Source: Bacteroidales bacterium | GTDB taxonomy: Bacteria > Bacteroidota > Bacteroidia > Bacteroidales > UBA932 | Assembly: GCA_024401925.1 (NCBI GenBank) | Contig: JAKSKD010000004.1 | Span: 24,711-88,710 of the forward strand | Reading direction: 5' to 3' | Length of the DNA stretch: 64,000 bases | Shown: piece by piece, positions 17,849 to 27,114 of the stretch | Layout: every line of letters begins with the position of its first letter | How positions within the stretch are numbered: position 1 is the first letter of the stretch | Program-made: the position numbers and the translations under genes | The notes under the pieces: generated by a model | Seen by the model: the letters and a program-made list of their open reading frames with translations, nothing else | Database searches by the model: none | Told to the model about the DNA's origin: nothing

Positions 17849-19129
17849 TTATTCGGATACAGGTGAGAGGCGGTAGAGGATCACGTCATGTGAAGGTACC
17901 TTTACCGTCTTCATTTTATTGTAATTCTTAGGAAGTGCCGTAGTGCCTTCTTCCTTGCCCGTCCAGAGATTTTTTATTCTGTAAACCACGGTATCAAAAG
18001 ACGTACTGAGGTTGGAGACTTCAGTGTCAGTGAAGCAGAAATTCCTCCAGTCGATAAGATATTCCCTGTCCTGTTCGCTCCTGTTGAAGATGCAGACAGC
18101 CCAGTCCCCACCCTCAAGAGGCTTGAACCAGAATTCAAGGGCTCCGTTCTGTTCTGTCTTGTATTTGAGTGCCTGAACGCCGAGTGGATCCTGATTGAGC
18201 GCAATCACTTCCTTGTTCAAAAGGATGGCACGTGTTTCCTGCGACATATGGACGAGGTCGTTACCCATAAGGAGAGGGGCACACAGCATTGCCCAGAGAG
18301 TAAAATGGGCCCTGTCCTCTGCGACACTCATCCCATTTCCCACCTCGAGCATATCCGGATCGTTCCAGTGGCCCGGGCCTGCGTATTTGCGAAGGCCTTC
18401 CTGCTTGTCAAGGATATCAAGGATACAGAGTGAATAACTCGGATACTTTCCGTCTCTAGTGAAATGAGCGGCTATATCTCCTGTTGTGCGCCAGCTGTTT
18501 GCGACCACATTTCCCCACTCCCAAGGCTTATTGCTGCCCCACTCGCACATACTGAAGAAAATAGGGCGTCCGGTAGCCTTAAGCGCACGGCTCATCAAGG
18601 TGTACGCAGCTTTTGCGTTCAGTCCGTCACTTTCACACCAGTCATATTTAAGATAATCGATTCCCCAGTTTGCATACTGGATTGCATCCTGGAACTCGTG
18701 GCCCAGACTGCCTTCGCGTCCCCCGCACGTATGCCATCCAGCATCACTGTACAGGCCGACCTTGAGGCCGCGGCTGTGGATATAGTCCACCAAGGCCTTC
18801 ATACCTGAAGGAAATTTCACAGGATCGCACTGGATGAAGCCGTTTTCATCACGTGTGCCGTGCCAGCAATCATCAAGGTTGAGATACTCATAGCCGGCTT
18901 CCAGAAAGCCTCCGTCCGCCATCACATCAGCCATCATCTTAATTACATCTTCATCGATGTCGCAGGCAAATTTATTCCAGCTGTTCCAGCCCATCTGAGG
19001 GGTATCGCCCAGCTCATTGTATCTTACATTCCTGTCATAAGCATTATTTTTCCCGTCAGTTGGATTCTGAGAATAAAGACTTGCCGCAGCAAATGCTGAA
19101 AGCGCAATCAAGAGTAATTTTCTGTACAT
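17849..19129 (-). CDS. Secreted alpha-galactosidase, glycoside hydrolase family 27
   Basis: Releases terminal alpha-D-galactose. The 426-residue protein has a signal peptide (MYRKLLLIALSAFAAASLYSQ), then the GH27 barrel: TPQMGWNSWNKFACDID, EYLNLDDCWHG, GLKVGLYSDAGWHTCGG, the nucleophile in DYLKYDWCES and the acid/base Asp in NSWRTTGDI. A C-terminal beta domain follows. It is probably periplasmic or surface-exposed. No Sus genes are adjacent. It lies 20 bases behind xerD on the same strand and could be co-transcribed with it by chance of position. Confidence 0.94.
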   Translation of the reverse strand: MYRKLLLIALSAFAAASLYSQNPTDGKNNAYDRNVRYNELGDTPQMGWNSWNKFACDIDEDVIKMMADVMADGGFLEAGYEYLNLDDCWHGTRDENGFIQCDPVKFPSGMKALVDYIHSRGLKVGLYSDAGWHTCGGREGSLGHEFQDAIQYANWGIDYLKYDWCESDGLNAKAAYTLMSRALKATGRPIFFSMCEWGSNKPWEWGNVVANSWRTTGDIAAHFTRDGKYPSYSLCILDILDKQEGLRKYAGPGHWNDPDMLEVGNGMSVAEDRAHFTLWAMLCAPLLMGNDLVHMSQETRAILLNKEVIALNQDPLGVQALKYKTEQNGALEFWFKPLEGGDWAVCIFNRSEQDREYLIDWRNFCFTDTEVSNLSTSFDTVVYRIKNLWTGKEEGTTALPKNYNKMKTVKVPSHDVILYRLSPVSE

Positions 19130-19149
19130 GGTGTTATTAGTTTTGGTTT

Positions 19150-20022
19150 CTATTTATTCCTTGGGTGATGCTCCAACACGGCAGCCTGCCAGGTGGAGCT
19201 GTCTATGTGGGTGTATATCTCAGTGGTCAGGATGCTTTCGTGCCCGAGCATTTCCTGAACCACCCTCAAGTCTGCTCCGTTCTCTATCAGATGTGTCGCG
19301 AATGAGTGACGGAACGTATGCGGAGATATTTCCTTCCGGACTCCGGCAAGCATAGCCTGTTTCTTCACCATAGTGAAAACGGCCACGCGGCTGAGCGTCT
19401 TCCCAAATTTATTCAAAAATACAAAATCCTCGAAATCAGAAGCATATGGGACAGGTCGGCTATTGATATATGCTAACAAAGCATCAATTGCGGCCCCTCC
19501 TATCGGGACTATCCTCTCTTTGTTTCCCTTTCCTATGATTCGGACAAACCCTTCTTTCAGGTAGAGGGAGGAGATTTTCAGTCCAACCGCCTCGGAAACT
19601 CGCAGTCCGCAGCCGTAAAGGACCTCAAGAATAGCCCTGTCCCGAAGACCGGAGACGCTGCCGGTGTCAACTGATTCTATGATGGCGTTCACCTCCTCAA
19701 CGCTCAGGACGGCAGGCAGGTAGCGCCCGAGTTTCGGCGCATCGACATTGTCACAAGGATTGTCCTGCCTCTCCCCTTCCAGAATCATCCAGTCGAAAAA
19801 AGACCTCATTGAACTGAGATAATGGGCCTGGGACCTTTTGGACAGCATTTCGGCCTTGATTCGCAAATATTTTTCAATATCGTCCGTATCCATTTTCCGG
19901 GGGTCGGACGGTATGACTTCCAGGAGGTCCTTAACGTCGGAGTAATATGAAGATACAGTATTGGGAGACATATGTTTCTCAATTTTCAGATAAGAACTGT
20001 AATCTTTCAGAATTCTGTCCAC
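19150..20022 (-). CDS. xerD: Site-specific tyrosine recombinase XerC/XerD type
   Basis: Resolves chromosome dimers at dif with its partner. The 290-residue protein has an N-terminal SAM-like core-binding domain (about 1-85) and a catalytic domain with LEVLYGCGLRVSEAVGL (Arg), the beta-hairpin Lys in IIGKGNKERIVP, HTFRHSFATHLIENGADL (HxxR), LGHES (His) and the nucleophile in TEIYTHI. I favour XerD over XerC from the chromosomal context and length, but the two are hard to separate by eye. The start codon is GTG at 20022. Confidence 0.88.
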   Translation of the reverse strand: MDRILKDYSSYLKIEKHMSPNTVSSYYSDVKDLLEVIPSDPRKMDTDDIEKYLRIKAEMLSKRSQAHYLSSMRSFFDWMILEGERQDNPCDNVDAPKLGRYLPAVLSVEEVNAIIESVDTGSVSGLRDRAILEVLYGCGLRVSEAVGLKISSLYLKEGFVRIIGKGNKERIVPIGGAAIDALLAYINSRPVPYASDFEDFVFLNKFGKTLSRVAVFTMVKKQAMLAGVRKEISPHTFRHSFATHLIENGADLRVVQEMLGHESILTTEIYTHIDSSTWQAAVLEHHPRNK

Positions 20023-20042
20023 AATCGGTTTTCTTTCTCATG

Positions 20043-20059
20043 CAAAAATACTAATTTTG
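20043..20059. promoter_or_regulatory. Back-to-back -7 boxes for xerD and tpiA
   Basis: Minus strand TATTTTTG (20043-20050) serves xerD and plus strand TAATTTTG (20052-20059) serves tpiA. They are separated by one base, so each promoter's -33 region must lie within or beyond the other's transcribed start. Simultaneous polymerase binding looks impossible. The tpiA leader would be about 25 bases. Confidence 0.55.
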
Positions 20060-20087
20060 AGCCCGGAAAAATCTAATTAATCAAAAT

Positions 20088-20843
20088 ATGAGAAAGAAAA
20101 TCGTTGCCGGAAACTGGAAGATGAACACCAGTTGTCCTGAAGGAGTTGAACTCGCAAAAGCCGTTGTAGCAAAATCCACTGAAGTACCTGCTAATGTAGG
20201 ACTTATCATTGCTCCTCCATTCACACACCTTTGCTGCGTAAGCGAAATCACCGAGGGCAGTAAGGTTGAACTTTCAGCACAGAACTGCGCTGACCACACA
20301 TCAGGAGCTTTCACCGGAGAAGTTGCAGCGCCTATGCTGACTTCTGTAGGCTGCCAGTGGACCATCCTCGGGCACTCTGAGCGCCGCCAGTACTATGGGG
20401 AAACTGATGAGAAGCTCGTCGTAAAGACAAAGCTCGCCCTTGAGGCAGGTCTCGGCGTCATCCTCTGCGTAGGAGAGAACCTTGATGAGAGAGAGGCCGG
20501 AAAGCATTTCGAGGTCTGCGAGAACCAGATTAAGAACGTTCTTTACAACTTCACTGCTGAAGATATGAAGAAGATTGTTGTCGCATACGAACCAGTATGG
20601 GCTATCGGAACCGGCAAGACCGCTACTGCAGAACAGGCTGAAGAGATTCACGCACACATCCGCAAAGTGCTCGCTGACAAGTTCGGTGCACAGGTCGCTG
20701 ACGACACCACAATCCTCTACGGCGGAAGTTGCAAGCCTTCAAACGCAAAGGAACTTTTCGCACAGCCGGATATCGACGGTGGTCTTATCGGAGGTGCAGC
20801 GCTCAAGGCTGACGATTTCATCCAGATTGCGCTTTCATTCTAA
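20088..20843 (+). CDS. tpiA: Triosephosphate isomerase
   Basis: Interconverts dihydroxyacetone phosphate and glyceraldehyde-3-phosphate. The 251-residue protein has all active-site segments: AGNWKMNTS (Asn, Lys), ILGHSERRQYYGE (His), VAYEPVWAIGTGKTA (Glu, loop 6), LYGGSCKPSNA and GLIGGAAL. Its end overlaps the 3' end of the HhH protein gene by 9 bases on the opposite strand. Confidence 0.98.
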   Translation: MRKKIVAGNWKMNTSCPEGVELAKAVVAKSTEVPANVGLIIAPPFTHLCCVSEITEGSKVELSAQNCADHTSGAFTGEVAAPMLTSVGCQWTILGHSERRQYYGETDEKLVVKTKLALEAGLGVILCVGENLDEREAGKHFEVCENQIKNVLYNFTAEDMKKIVVAYEPVWAIGTGKTATAEQAEEIHAHIRKVLADKFGAQVADDTTILYGGSCKPSNAKELFAQPDIDGGLIGGAALKADDFIQIALSF

Positions 20844-21695
20844 ACGGCAACCTGACAATTTCGCGGCATCTCCGGATTTGAGGATCCCGGCAGACTGCAA
20901 TTTGGAAACACTCCACTCTTCCCGTGGGGTGTTTTCTCTATATAATACTATCGAACGTGCCGTATGCCGGTCTATGTAAGGGTGCAGGGCCAGGGAATCT
21001 TCAGGGAGGGACCACAGCAGGAAAGGTTCGGAGGGGCCGACAACTATCAGATCTTCAAGTCCTTTGAACTTTTCCTCATCAAAATTATAGATATCCATAA
21101 GTTGCTCTTTGTAGGAGTAGCCGTGCAATTCCTTCCTGTATTCCAGAATTCTGGAAGCGAAGTAAGGGCCGATTCCCGGGAGGTCGTCGAGTGCGGCTGA
21201 ATCAGCGGCATTTATATCTACTGGAGGTATGACGATATGGTCTTTCACACGTTCATAGAGGCTGTCGCTGACTACATATGAACGCGCGAAATCACCAGGG
21301 CGTCTGAACCGTCCTCCCTTCTCCCTGTAATTGATTATTGACCAGGCCTGTTTCTCCGAAAGTCCGAGTCTCTGCAGTTCTTCCAGAGTGGCAGTGTTCG
21401 GATTGAAATCAAAGGTCTCATACCTTCGTCCAAACTTTCCCGACGGCCGTACATATCTGACTTCGTCAGACCGGGTCGAACTTCTCACGGGCGAAATCGT
21501 TGGGGAAAGCACTGATGTATCCTTATCTGCGTCAGTACTCCGAGCAGGTGATGTATCGATGACATTCTGCGGCAAAACAGAACGCCCCAGCATCCTTCCC
21601 ATAAAAGATGCCGATTCAAAGCCTATTATCAAGAAAACAAGTGCTATTGCACCGGATTTAATCGAAGCGCTCAACTTTTTCATCTCTCTCCTCAT
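20835..21695 (-). CDS. Membrane-anchored helix-hairpin-helix protein (ComEA-like)
   Basis: 286 residues: a single N-terminal membrane segment (about 15-32), a serine/arginine-rich linker, then three helix-hairpin-helix units: NPNTATLEELQRLGLSEKQA, VDINAADSAALDDLPGIGPYFASRILEYR (split here; the LPGIGP turn is canonical) and a weaker third near the C-terminus. HhH units bind DNA non-specifically; in ComEA they take up DNA, but in Bacteroidota such proteins have no established role. The start overlaps the rsmI 3' end by 38 bases; ATG 21683 is an alternative. Confidence 0.8.
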   Translation of the reverse strand: MRREMKKLSASIKSGAIALVFLIIGFESASFMGRMLGRSVLPQNVIDTSPARSTDADKDTSVLSPTISPVRSSTRSDEVRYVRPSGKFGRRYETFDFNPNTATLEELQRLGLSEKQAWSIINYREKGGRFRRPGDFARSYVVSDSLYERVKDHIVIPPVDINAADSAALDDLPGIGPYFASRILEYRKELHGYSYKEQLMDIYNFDEEKFKGLEDLIVVGPSEPFLLWSLPEDSLALHPYIDRHTARSIVLYRENTPREEWSVSKLQSAGILKSGDAAKLSGCRLE

Positions 21696-22383
21696 TCCTC
21701 CTCTTCTTTTGTTGTACTCCGGCGACTATTATTACAATCTCGCCTTTAGGTTCGTGTTCTTTGAACCAGGCGGCATTCTCAGCGAGCGTGCCCCTCCTGT
21801 GTTCCTCGTGAATCTTTGAAATTTCCCGCGCCACAGAACATTCCCTGTCCGGTCCGAAAACCTCCGCGAACTGCTCCAGTGTCTTCACCAACCGATATGG
21901 AGACTCATAGAAAACCATCGTGCGGGTTTCTGCGGCCAGTGATTCAATCATTGTCTGACGTCCCTTCTTCTGAGGAAGAAATCCCTCGAAGCAGAATCTG
22001 TCACAGGGCAGACCGGACGAAACAATAGCCGGGATACAGGCAGTAGCCCCGGGAAGTGTCTGGACTTCAATACCTTCGGCCGCGCAGGTCCTAACCAGAA
22101 GAAAACCCGGGTCGGATATCCCCGGAGTACCGGCATCGCTTACCAGTGCGACATTCATCCCACCCAGAATCCTTTCCTTCACAAGTTCCACAGTCTGATG
22201 CTCGTTATACTTATGATGGGACTGGAGTTTCGTGTGAATGTCGTAATGATGCAAAAGCACGGATGACGTCCTTGTATCTTCAGCAAGTACCAAATCCGCC
22301 TCCTGCAGCACCTTGACAGCACGGTAGGTCATATCCTCGAGATTTCCGACAGGTGTCGGGACTATGAACAGTTTTCCTGGCAT
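21658..22383 (-). CDS. rsmI: 16S rRNA (cytidine-1402-2'-O)-methyltransferase
   Basis: SAM-dependent tetrapyrrole-methylase fold enzyme that modifies C1402 in the ribosomal P site. Recognised by FIVPTPVGNLEDMTYRAV at the N-terminus, LAEDTRTSSVLL, LVSDAGTPGISDPG, and LPCDRFCFEGFLPQKKGR. 241 residues, the short form without extra C-terminal domain, ending in a basic/acidic tail. One base separates it from the upstream coiled-coil gene. Confidence 0.95.
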   Translation of the reverse strand: MPGKLFIVPTPVGNLEDMTYRAVKVLQEADLVLAEDTRTSSVLLHHYDIHTKLQSHHKYNEHQTVELVKERILGGMNVALVSDAGTPGISDPGFLLVRTCAAEGIEVQTLPGATACIPAIVSSGLPCDRFCFEGFLPQKKGRQTMIESLAAETRTMVFYESPYRLVKTLEQFAEVFGPDRECSVAREISKIHEEHRRGTLAENAAWFKEHEPKGEIVIIVAGVQQKKRRNEERDEKVERFD

Positions 22384-22384
22384 A

Positions 22385-23014
22385 TCAGTTCAATTTCCTG
22401 CGAACCGCCATCATAAATCTATAAACGACATCGGAGTCAAGTTTCCATTTCGGAAAATTGGCGGCGATGAAATTTTCAGCCTCTGCAAGTGAAGAGAAAC
22501 TGTTCAAGTTACGGATAGAATTCTGGAACAGCATAGGGTCACCCCCGAACAGTGCATTTATGAACTGGACCCTGTCATTAAGAGATATCGCGCTCAGTAT
22601 ATTTTGTACGGCAGACCCCGGCACGTCACGCTTCCAAGGCAGGGTATCAGGCATTACGGATTCAAAAAACACTTTCGGAGCATCTTCAGCAGCTTGTTCG
22701 AAAACTGCTTCCACAGGCTTCGCCTCCAGGATTTCCTGTTCCGGTGCCAGTTCGGTCTGAAAGACAGGTTCCTGCAGTTCTTCCATTTGAGGCATATCGT
22801 CATCCAGCGTAATATCCAACGGTAACTCCTCTACGGCTATCTCTTCTACGACAGTTTCCTCTGCAACAGCCTCTTCTGTAACAATCTCCTTTGTCTGCTC
22901 CCGTTCATTGAAATCAAGTTCGGACAATCTTTCCTCCAATGTCCCGATTTCTTCGCGAAGCCTGGCGATTGTGGCCCTTATTTCTTCTATTATTGCAACA
23001 TTATTCTTTTCCAT
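22385..23014 (-). CDS. Conserved hypothetical protein with coiled coil and acidic linker
   Basis: 209 residues in three parts. An N-terminal coiled coil (about 5-38; [20 protein letters not shown]) is followed by a low-complexity Glu/Val/Pro-rich linker (about 40-120). The C-terminal domain (about 130-209) contains [19 protein letters not shown] and [12 protein letters not shown]. The last domain recurs in Bacteroidota hypothetical proteins with the ISLNDR...ELFGG pattern; its function is unknown to me. There is no signal peptide. It is first in an operon with rsmI and the HhH gene. Confidence 0.8.
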   Translation of the reverse strand: MEKNNVAIIEEIRATIARLREEIGTLEERLSELDFNEREQTKEIVTEEAVAEETVVEEIAVEELPLDITLDDDMPQMEELQEPVFQTELAPEQEILEAKPVEAVFEQAAEDAPKVFFESVMPDTLPWKRDVPGSAVQNILSAISLNDRVQFINALFGGDPMLFQNSIRNLNSFSSLAEAENFIAANFPKWKLDSDVVYRFMMAVRRKLN

Positions 23015-23029
23015 AAAAGCAATATTGAC

Positions 23030-23059
23030 TATCTTTGTTATGTCAATCTTACAAATTTA
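23030..23059. promoter_or_regulatory. Overlapping divergent promoters for tdk and the coiled-coil/rsmI operon
   Basis: TATCTTTG on the plus strand (23030-23037) precedes tdk by 25 bases. TAAATTTG on the minus strand (23052-23059) precedes the ATG at 23014 by 37 bases. The two transcripts would overlap at their 5' ends. Confidence 0.5.
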
Positions 23060-23062
23060 GAA

Positions 23063-23641
23063 ATGTTTTCAGAATCTTTCAAAAAAACAGGCTGCATTGA
23101 AGTGATTTGCGGTTCAATGTTCTCCGGAAAAACCGAAGAGTTGATCAGAAGGCTGAAGAGAGCCCAGTTCGCAAACCAGAAAATCGCCGTTTTCAAGCCC
23201 GTTGTCGACAACAGATATTCGGATGTTGACGTAGTGTCCCACGATCTTCACAGCGTAACATCCAAGCCTATCAGTTCCCCATCCGAAATGCTGAATATAG
23301 CAGACGATGTCCAGGTGGTCGGAATAGATGAAGCTCAATTCTTTGACAGCAGTCTGGTGGAAGTCTGCAAAACACTTGCAAACGAGAAAAAAGTCCGCGT
23401 AATCATTGCGGGACTTGATACCGATTATCTTGGAGTACCGTTCGGGCCTATGCCCCAGCTGATGGCAATTGCCGAGGATGTCCAGAAAGTCCACGCCATC
23501 TGCGTGAAGTGCGGAAGTCTGGCCAACCATTCCCACAGGCTCACGAAAAGCAAGGAACTGGTTGTCCTTGGAGAGAAGGATTCTTATGAGCCTCTATGCA
23601 GGGAATGCTACAACAGGCTTAAAGAAGCTGAAGGACGATAG
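23063..23641 (+). CDS. tdk: Thymidine kinase
   Basis: Type II thymidine kinase of the salvage pathway. The 192-residue protein has the P-loop [15 protein letters not shown], the Walker B-like GIDEAQFFD, the lasso/substrate segment near the C-terminus and a zinc site formed by [12 protein letters not shown] and CRECYNR-type cysteines. Its last 23 bases overlap the small lipoprotein gene on the other strand. Confidence 0.96.
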   Translation: MFSESFKKTGCIEVICGSMFSGKTEELIRRLKRAQFANQKIAVFKPVVDNRYSDVDVVSHDLHSVTSKPISSPSEMLNIADDVQVVGIDEAQFFDSSLVEVCKTLANEKKVRVIIAGLDTDYLGVPFGPMPQLMAIAEDVQKVHAICVKCGSLANHSHRLTKSKELVVLGEKDSYEPLCRECYNRLKEAEGR

Positions 23642-24029
23642 CCAACTGGTCATCCTCATCCCACAGCCACACAATCTCATCAGAATTGATTGCCTTCACT
23701 TTCAGGGTGATACCTGACAGGCTGTACAGTTTGTCAGTCCCTGTCCATTTTACTGAGCAACCGCTTATCTCCTGGCCCTCCTTTCCCGGCAACGAACCGA
23801 GGGAAACGGTATAATAAGCAGAAAGGTCATCCTTAAAGATGCGGTAATCAAGTCTGGAGGAACTGACTGAACGCTGGCAAGTAAGAGGTTCATAGCTCAG
23901 GACAGTTTTACCCCCGAAGATTATTCTTTGCGCCGGGTCATTCAGACAATCCCTGTCAAATCCATCAGGGCGATAGCATCCACACAGCAGAACGGATAAT
24001 GAAGCCAATATGATAATCAAATTTCTCAT
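23619..24029 (-). CDS. Small lipoprotein of unknown function
   Basis: 136 residues with a lipoprotein signal ([14 protein letters not shown]; lipid attachment at the cysteine before YRP). The remainder is predicted beta-rich and I recognise no family. The ATG overlaps the stop of the M6 metalloprotease gene by 4 bases, so the two products are made together and may be partners at the cell surface. Confidence 0.72.
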   Translation of the reverse strand: MRNLIIILASLSVLLCGCYRPDGFDRDCLNDPAQRIIFGGKTVLSYEPLTCQRSVSSSRLDYRIFKDDLSAYYTVSLGSLPGKEGQEISGCSVKWTGTDKLYSLSGITLKVKAINSDEIVWLWDEDDQLAIVLQLL

Positions 24030-26107
24030 TTCACACTTACTTCTTTAATGATTGTCTCCCGGGTTCCGTCCGCCCTAACATATTCAACGGAGAGGATGCC
24101 GGATTCCTTCAGTTCATAATACCCTGTAGTGGGATCCACTTTTATCACACTGTCATTGAATTTCCAGATATGTGATGTGGACTTTATACCATTCTTCAAT
24201 CTAAGTGGCAGAAGCGCTCCGACCTTGAATGCTCCGGATATGTACCGGTACGTCTTTCCGAAAGATATTGCCGGGTAAGCGCCTTCATATACCGCCCCGG
24301 TAGTGAACTGGCACAAGCAGCTGCCTCTGCCGCCGTCCGGAAGCGCAATGGAAATCTCCAATTCATATTTTGTAGCAGGTTCAAGTCTTTCAACCGTGCA
24401 GGAATATTTATTGTCGCTTGTTGGACTGACAGTAATGTCCCTGGCTGCCTTACCATCTGCAGAAATGATTACTCTGGCATCCGGAGAAGTGGACCAGTAA
24501 GAACCGAGGTGCCAGTTCAGAATCACAGCATCCTGATAGACATCCGGCTCATCCATATACAGATTGCCAACAGCCATAAAACTCAGTTCATCATCGGTTT
24601 TTGAAATATTGGTCAGGGAGAAAAACGAGCCTTCATATGGGACAAAGGTTGAATACCGGCCATTTACACCGGGATAATAGATTGGAGAGATGTCGTTCTC
24701 CAGACTGTGGGCATCAAAATGCGGCTCCGCTGCAGGAATAATCTTTGCGCACATATGATCAGGTCTGCAGTTCACTTCATTGTACGTCCACCTTTCCTTT
24801 GCGGAGAAATCACGCTGGTATTTTTCCGAATAGCCGGCAGATGCATACGACTTATCGATGTGATATACAAGGAGACCACTTCCACCTATGAACTGATCCC
24901 ATCCCGAGGCCTTTCTGAATTCGAAAAGGAAATATTCATCCTTGTTGTCCGTATCCATACGGAAGAATTCATTATTTTCATTGACAGGCCTCAAGCTGCA
25001 CATTCCTTCGTGCAGCGGGATTCCGGAAGCAATCCCCAGCATCTCACGTTCCAGTGCATTATAATTCGGAGGAGTCTGGCAGGTATTATTATAAGCGCCC
25101 TTATCCATAAGGGACGTATATCCCCATACTCCCTCTGTCGTCCCACCGCTTTTGACATCATCCGTATCATAGAGATCCTGCAAGCCCAGAAGATGGCTGA
25201 ACTCGTGACAGAAAGATCCTATTCCGTTAAATTCCGTAAACCCGTCCGCATAATAGATCAGTTCGGAAGTCAAGGCATATTTCTTAATCCGTACGCCGTC
25301 CAGTGTAAGATGCATACCGGCACTTTCAATATCCCAGCTATGGGACCAGATATAATCGTCGCCAGCCCCTTCTGCTTCGTCCGGCCCGGCATAAAACATA
25401 AAGATATTATCCACACAACCGTCTCCGTCATTGTCAAACCGGCTGAAGTCAACATAGGTATCAGCTTTCAGACATGCCGCATAAATTGCTTCTGCGGCTT
25501 TGGAATCAGTACCGTCTGCGCCATTCTTTCCATAATATGCATAGGATTCAGGCAATGAGATGACAGGGGTAACGACAAATTCAAATTCACGTTTTCCGCC
25601 GAACTGGTCATTGAAATATGCTTTTGCCTTCGCAAGAAGGCCCTCGAAGGATTTCTCGGAATACTTGAATTTCAGGTCGGAGAACTGAGCAAGGATAACC
25701 ACCGCACTGACTTTGGAGCTGGAAACCGATTTGGTTTTCAGCATTGTCGAGGCATCTGCACCATGCTGCGCGCGTAGGTTCAAGGACTTCTTAAAAAGAA
25801 GTTCATAAGGGATATGTGCACTCGCGTCCATCACCTGCTTTGGGGCTTGTTCTCCATAATGACGGAAAGAACTGTGCTTTATGCCGTTCGAATCATACCA
25901 GGCATAAGAGTAATAGCCGTCAGCATCTCTCATCAGGGCATATCCATCAACCGAAGTCAGGACATTTCCGTACTCATCGCCCCTTATATAAGCATGCACG
26001 GAAGATCCGTCCGGCTGTCTGAGCCTGAGCAGTCCGGGCCTGGCCGGTTTTGCCCATACACAAGCCGATGACACCAGAATCAATACTATTACTAGGCGGA
26101 ATTTCAT
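24026..26107 (-). CDS. Secreted M6 family (InhA-like) metalloprotease
   Basis: 693 residues with a signal peptide (VIVLILVSSACVWA). The N-terminal segment to about residue 110 looks like a propeptide. The catalytic domain carries the extended zinc motif CHEFSHLLGLQDLYD (HExxHxxGxxD) at about residue 285, preceded by DNDGDGCVDNIFMFYAG, as in the M6 family of immune inhibitor A. A fibronectin-III-like stretch (about 515-605) and a C-terminal Ig-like domain follow. There is no type IX sorting domain that I can see. The promoter candidate is TATCTTTA on the minus strand at 26112-26119. Confidence 0.9.
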   Translation of the reverse strand: MKFRLVIVLILVSSACVWAKPARPGLLRLRQPDGSSVHAYIRGDEYGNVLTSVDGYALMRDADGYYSYAWYDSNGIKHSSFRHYGEQAPKQVMDASAHIPYELLFKKSLNLRAQHGADASTMLKTKSVSSSKVSAVVILAQFSDLKFKYSEKSFEGLLAKAKAYFNDQFGGKREFEFVVTPVISLPESYAYYGKNGADGTDSKAAEAIYAACLKADTYVDFSRFDNDGDGCVDNIFMFYAGPDEAEGAGDDYIWSHSWDIESAGMHLTLDGVRIKKYALTSELIYYADGFTEFNGIGSFCHEFSHLLGLQDLYDTDDVKSGGTTEGVWGYTSLMDKGAYNNTCQTPPNYNALEREMLGIASGIPLHEGMCSLRPVNENNEFFRMDTDNKDEYFLFEFRKASGWDQFIGGSGLLVYHIDKSYASAGYSEKYQRDFSAKERWTYNEVNCRPDHMCAKIIPAAEPHFDAHSLENDISPIYYPGVNGRYSTFVPYEGSFFSLTNISKTDDELSFMAVGNLYMDEPDVYQDAVILNWHLGSYWSTSPDARVIISADGKAARDITVSPTSDNKYSCTVERLEPATKYELEISIALPDGGRGSCLCQFTTGAVYEGAYPAISFGKTYRYISGAFKVGALLPLRLKNGIKSTSHIWKFNDSVIKVDPTTGYYELKESGILSVEYVRADGTRETIIKEVSVK

Positions 26108-26143
26108 AGCGTAAAGATAAATCGTTTGGGGCTAAAAACAAAA

Positions 26144-26161
26144 AGCCGGCGCCTCACGGCT
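26144..26161 (-). terminator. Intrinsic terminator of the Hc1-like gene
   Basis: On the minus strand the stem AGCCG / CGGCT (26157-26161 with 26144-26148, loop of 8 bases) is followed by a T-rich run. It separates the small Hc1-like gene from the M6 protease gene, leaving that gene to its own promoter. Confidence 0.6.
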
Positions 26162-26249
26162 CCGACTTATTGACGTGTACTAAAACCTAAACCTACATCA
26201 TGGATGCAAAAAAGGTCAGGAACGTTGCACGAAACTATAAAAATTTCAA

Positions 26250-26426
26250 TTACTTCTTTGCGTCAGCAACTGAAACTTTACGGAACTCTTTGAGATCCTT
26301 CATAAGAGCAAGAGCAGCCTTACGTGCACGTGCGCCGGCAGCCTTGTTTCCCTTTACTACCTGAGCCTCAGCGTTTACCTGGAACTCGGCGATCTCCGCA
26401 TTGATGTTTTCAACGAGCTTCTTCAT
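26250..26426 (-). CDS. Small histone H1/Hc1-like protein
   Basis: A 58-residue basic protein read from ATG 26426 to TAA 26250: begins MKKLVENINAEIAEF, has the central NKAAGARARKAALALMKDL and ends KEFRKVSVADAKK. The pattern (acidic-amphipathic start, then an A/G/R/K-rich helix with LKEFRKVS) is that of the short 'histone H1-like' proteins found across Bacteroidota; the relation to chlamydial Hc1 is distant. DNA binding and nucleoid organisation are presumed, not shown. It is a single-gene unit with its own terminator. Confidence 0.85.
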   Translation of the reverse strand: MKKLVENINAEIAEFQVNAEAQVVKGNKAAGARARKAALALMKDLKEFRKVSVADAKK

Positions 26427-26512
26427 AATAATTATTATTAAAATGGTTAAATATGTTAATTATAGTCAATTATCGCTGCAATATAAGCAATACAATCAAA
26501 ATAACAAAATTT

Positions 26513-27079
26513 TTAGTTTTTTTGATTCAAAAAAGTCATTGCTCTATCCGGCCCTACCGTGCAAAAATCCTTCACCCCCGCGATAACCCTGTCAAATATT
26601 CCAGGGAGCAACTCCTTATCTTCAGCGGAGATAGACCCCAGGACGAAATCCACTTGTCCCCCGCGGGAGAAATCATTTCCAATGCCGATACGTATCCTTG
26701 TATAATCTCTGGTACCCAATTGGAGTTCAATGTTCTTCAAGCCGTTATGGCCCCCGTCGCTGCCTGATTTACGCATTCTGACTGAACCGAATGGAAGATT
26801 CAGGTCATCACAAATCACCACAAGTTGTTCCACGGGCAGTTTAAGTTTATTCATCCAATATCTTACGGCATTTCCACTGAGATTCATATAGGTAGATGGC
26901 TTCAGAAGATACAACTTCCTGCCCTTGAACGATATTTGTGTCACATCCCCATAGCGTTCCGTAGAATAAACAGCATTGGATGCCTGTGCCCAGGCATCCA
27001 ACACCATAAATCCCATATTATGCCTGGTAGAAGCATACTCCTCGCCGATATTTCCCAATCCAACGACAAGATAATTCAT
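26513..27079 (-). CDS. pth: Peptidyl-tRNA hydrolase
   Basis: Recycles tRNA from stalled peptidyl-tRNA. I start at ATG 27079 (188 aa), where the product begins MNYLVVGLGNIGEEYASTRHNMGF, the family N-terminus with the catalytic His; STYMNLSGNAV, DDLNLPFGSVRMR and GSDGGHNGLKNI follow. An in-frame ATG at 27115 overlaps the rplY stop (TAATG) and would add 12 residues unlike the family, though it could couple translation to rplY. Confidence 0.95.
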   Translation of the reverse strand: MNYLVVGLGNIGEEYASTRHNMGFMVLDAWAQASNAVYSTERYGDVTQISFKGRKLYLLKPSTYMNLSGNAVRYWMNKLKLPVEQLVVICDDLNLPFGSVRMRKSGSDGGHNGLKNIELQLGTRDYTRIRIGIGNDFSRGGQVDFVLGSISAEDKELLPGIFDRVIAGVKDFCTVGPDRAMTFLNQKN

Positions 27080-27114
27080 ACCCGACGTGTCAATATGTTT
27101 GCGCCAGAAGCACA

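Noticed and set aside
24707-25558. 283-codon plus-strand open frame
   Set aside because: Antisense to the catalytic part of the M6 metalloprotease, including its zinc motif.
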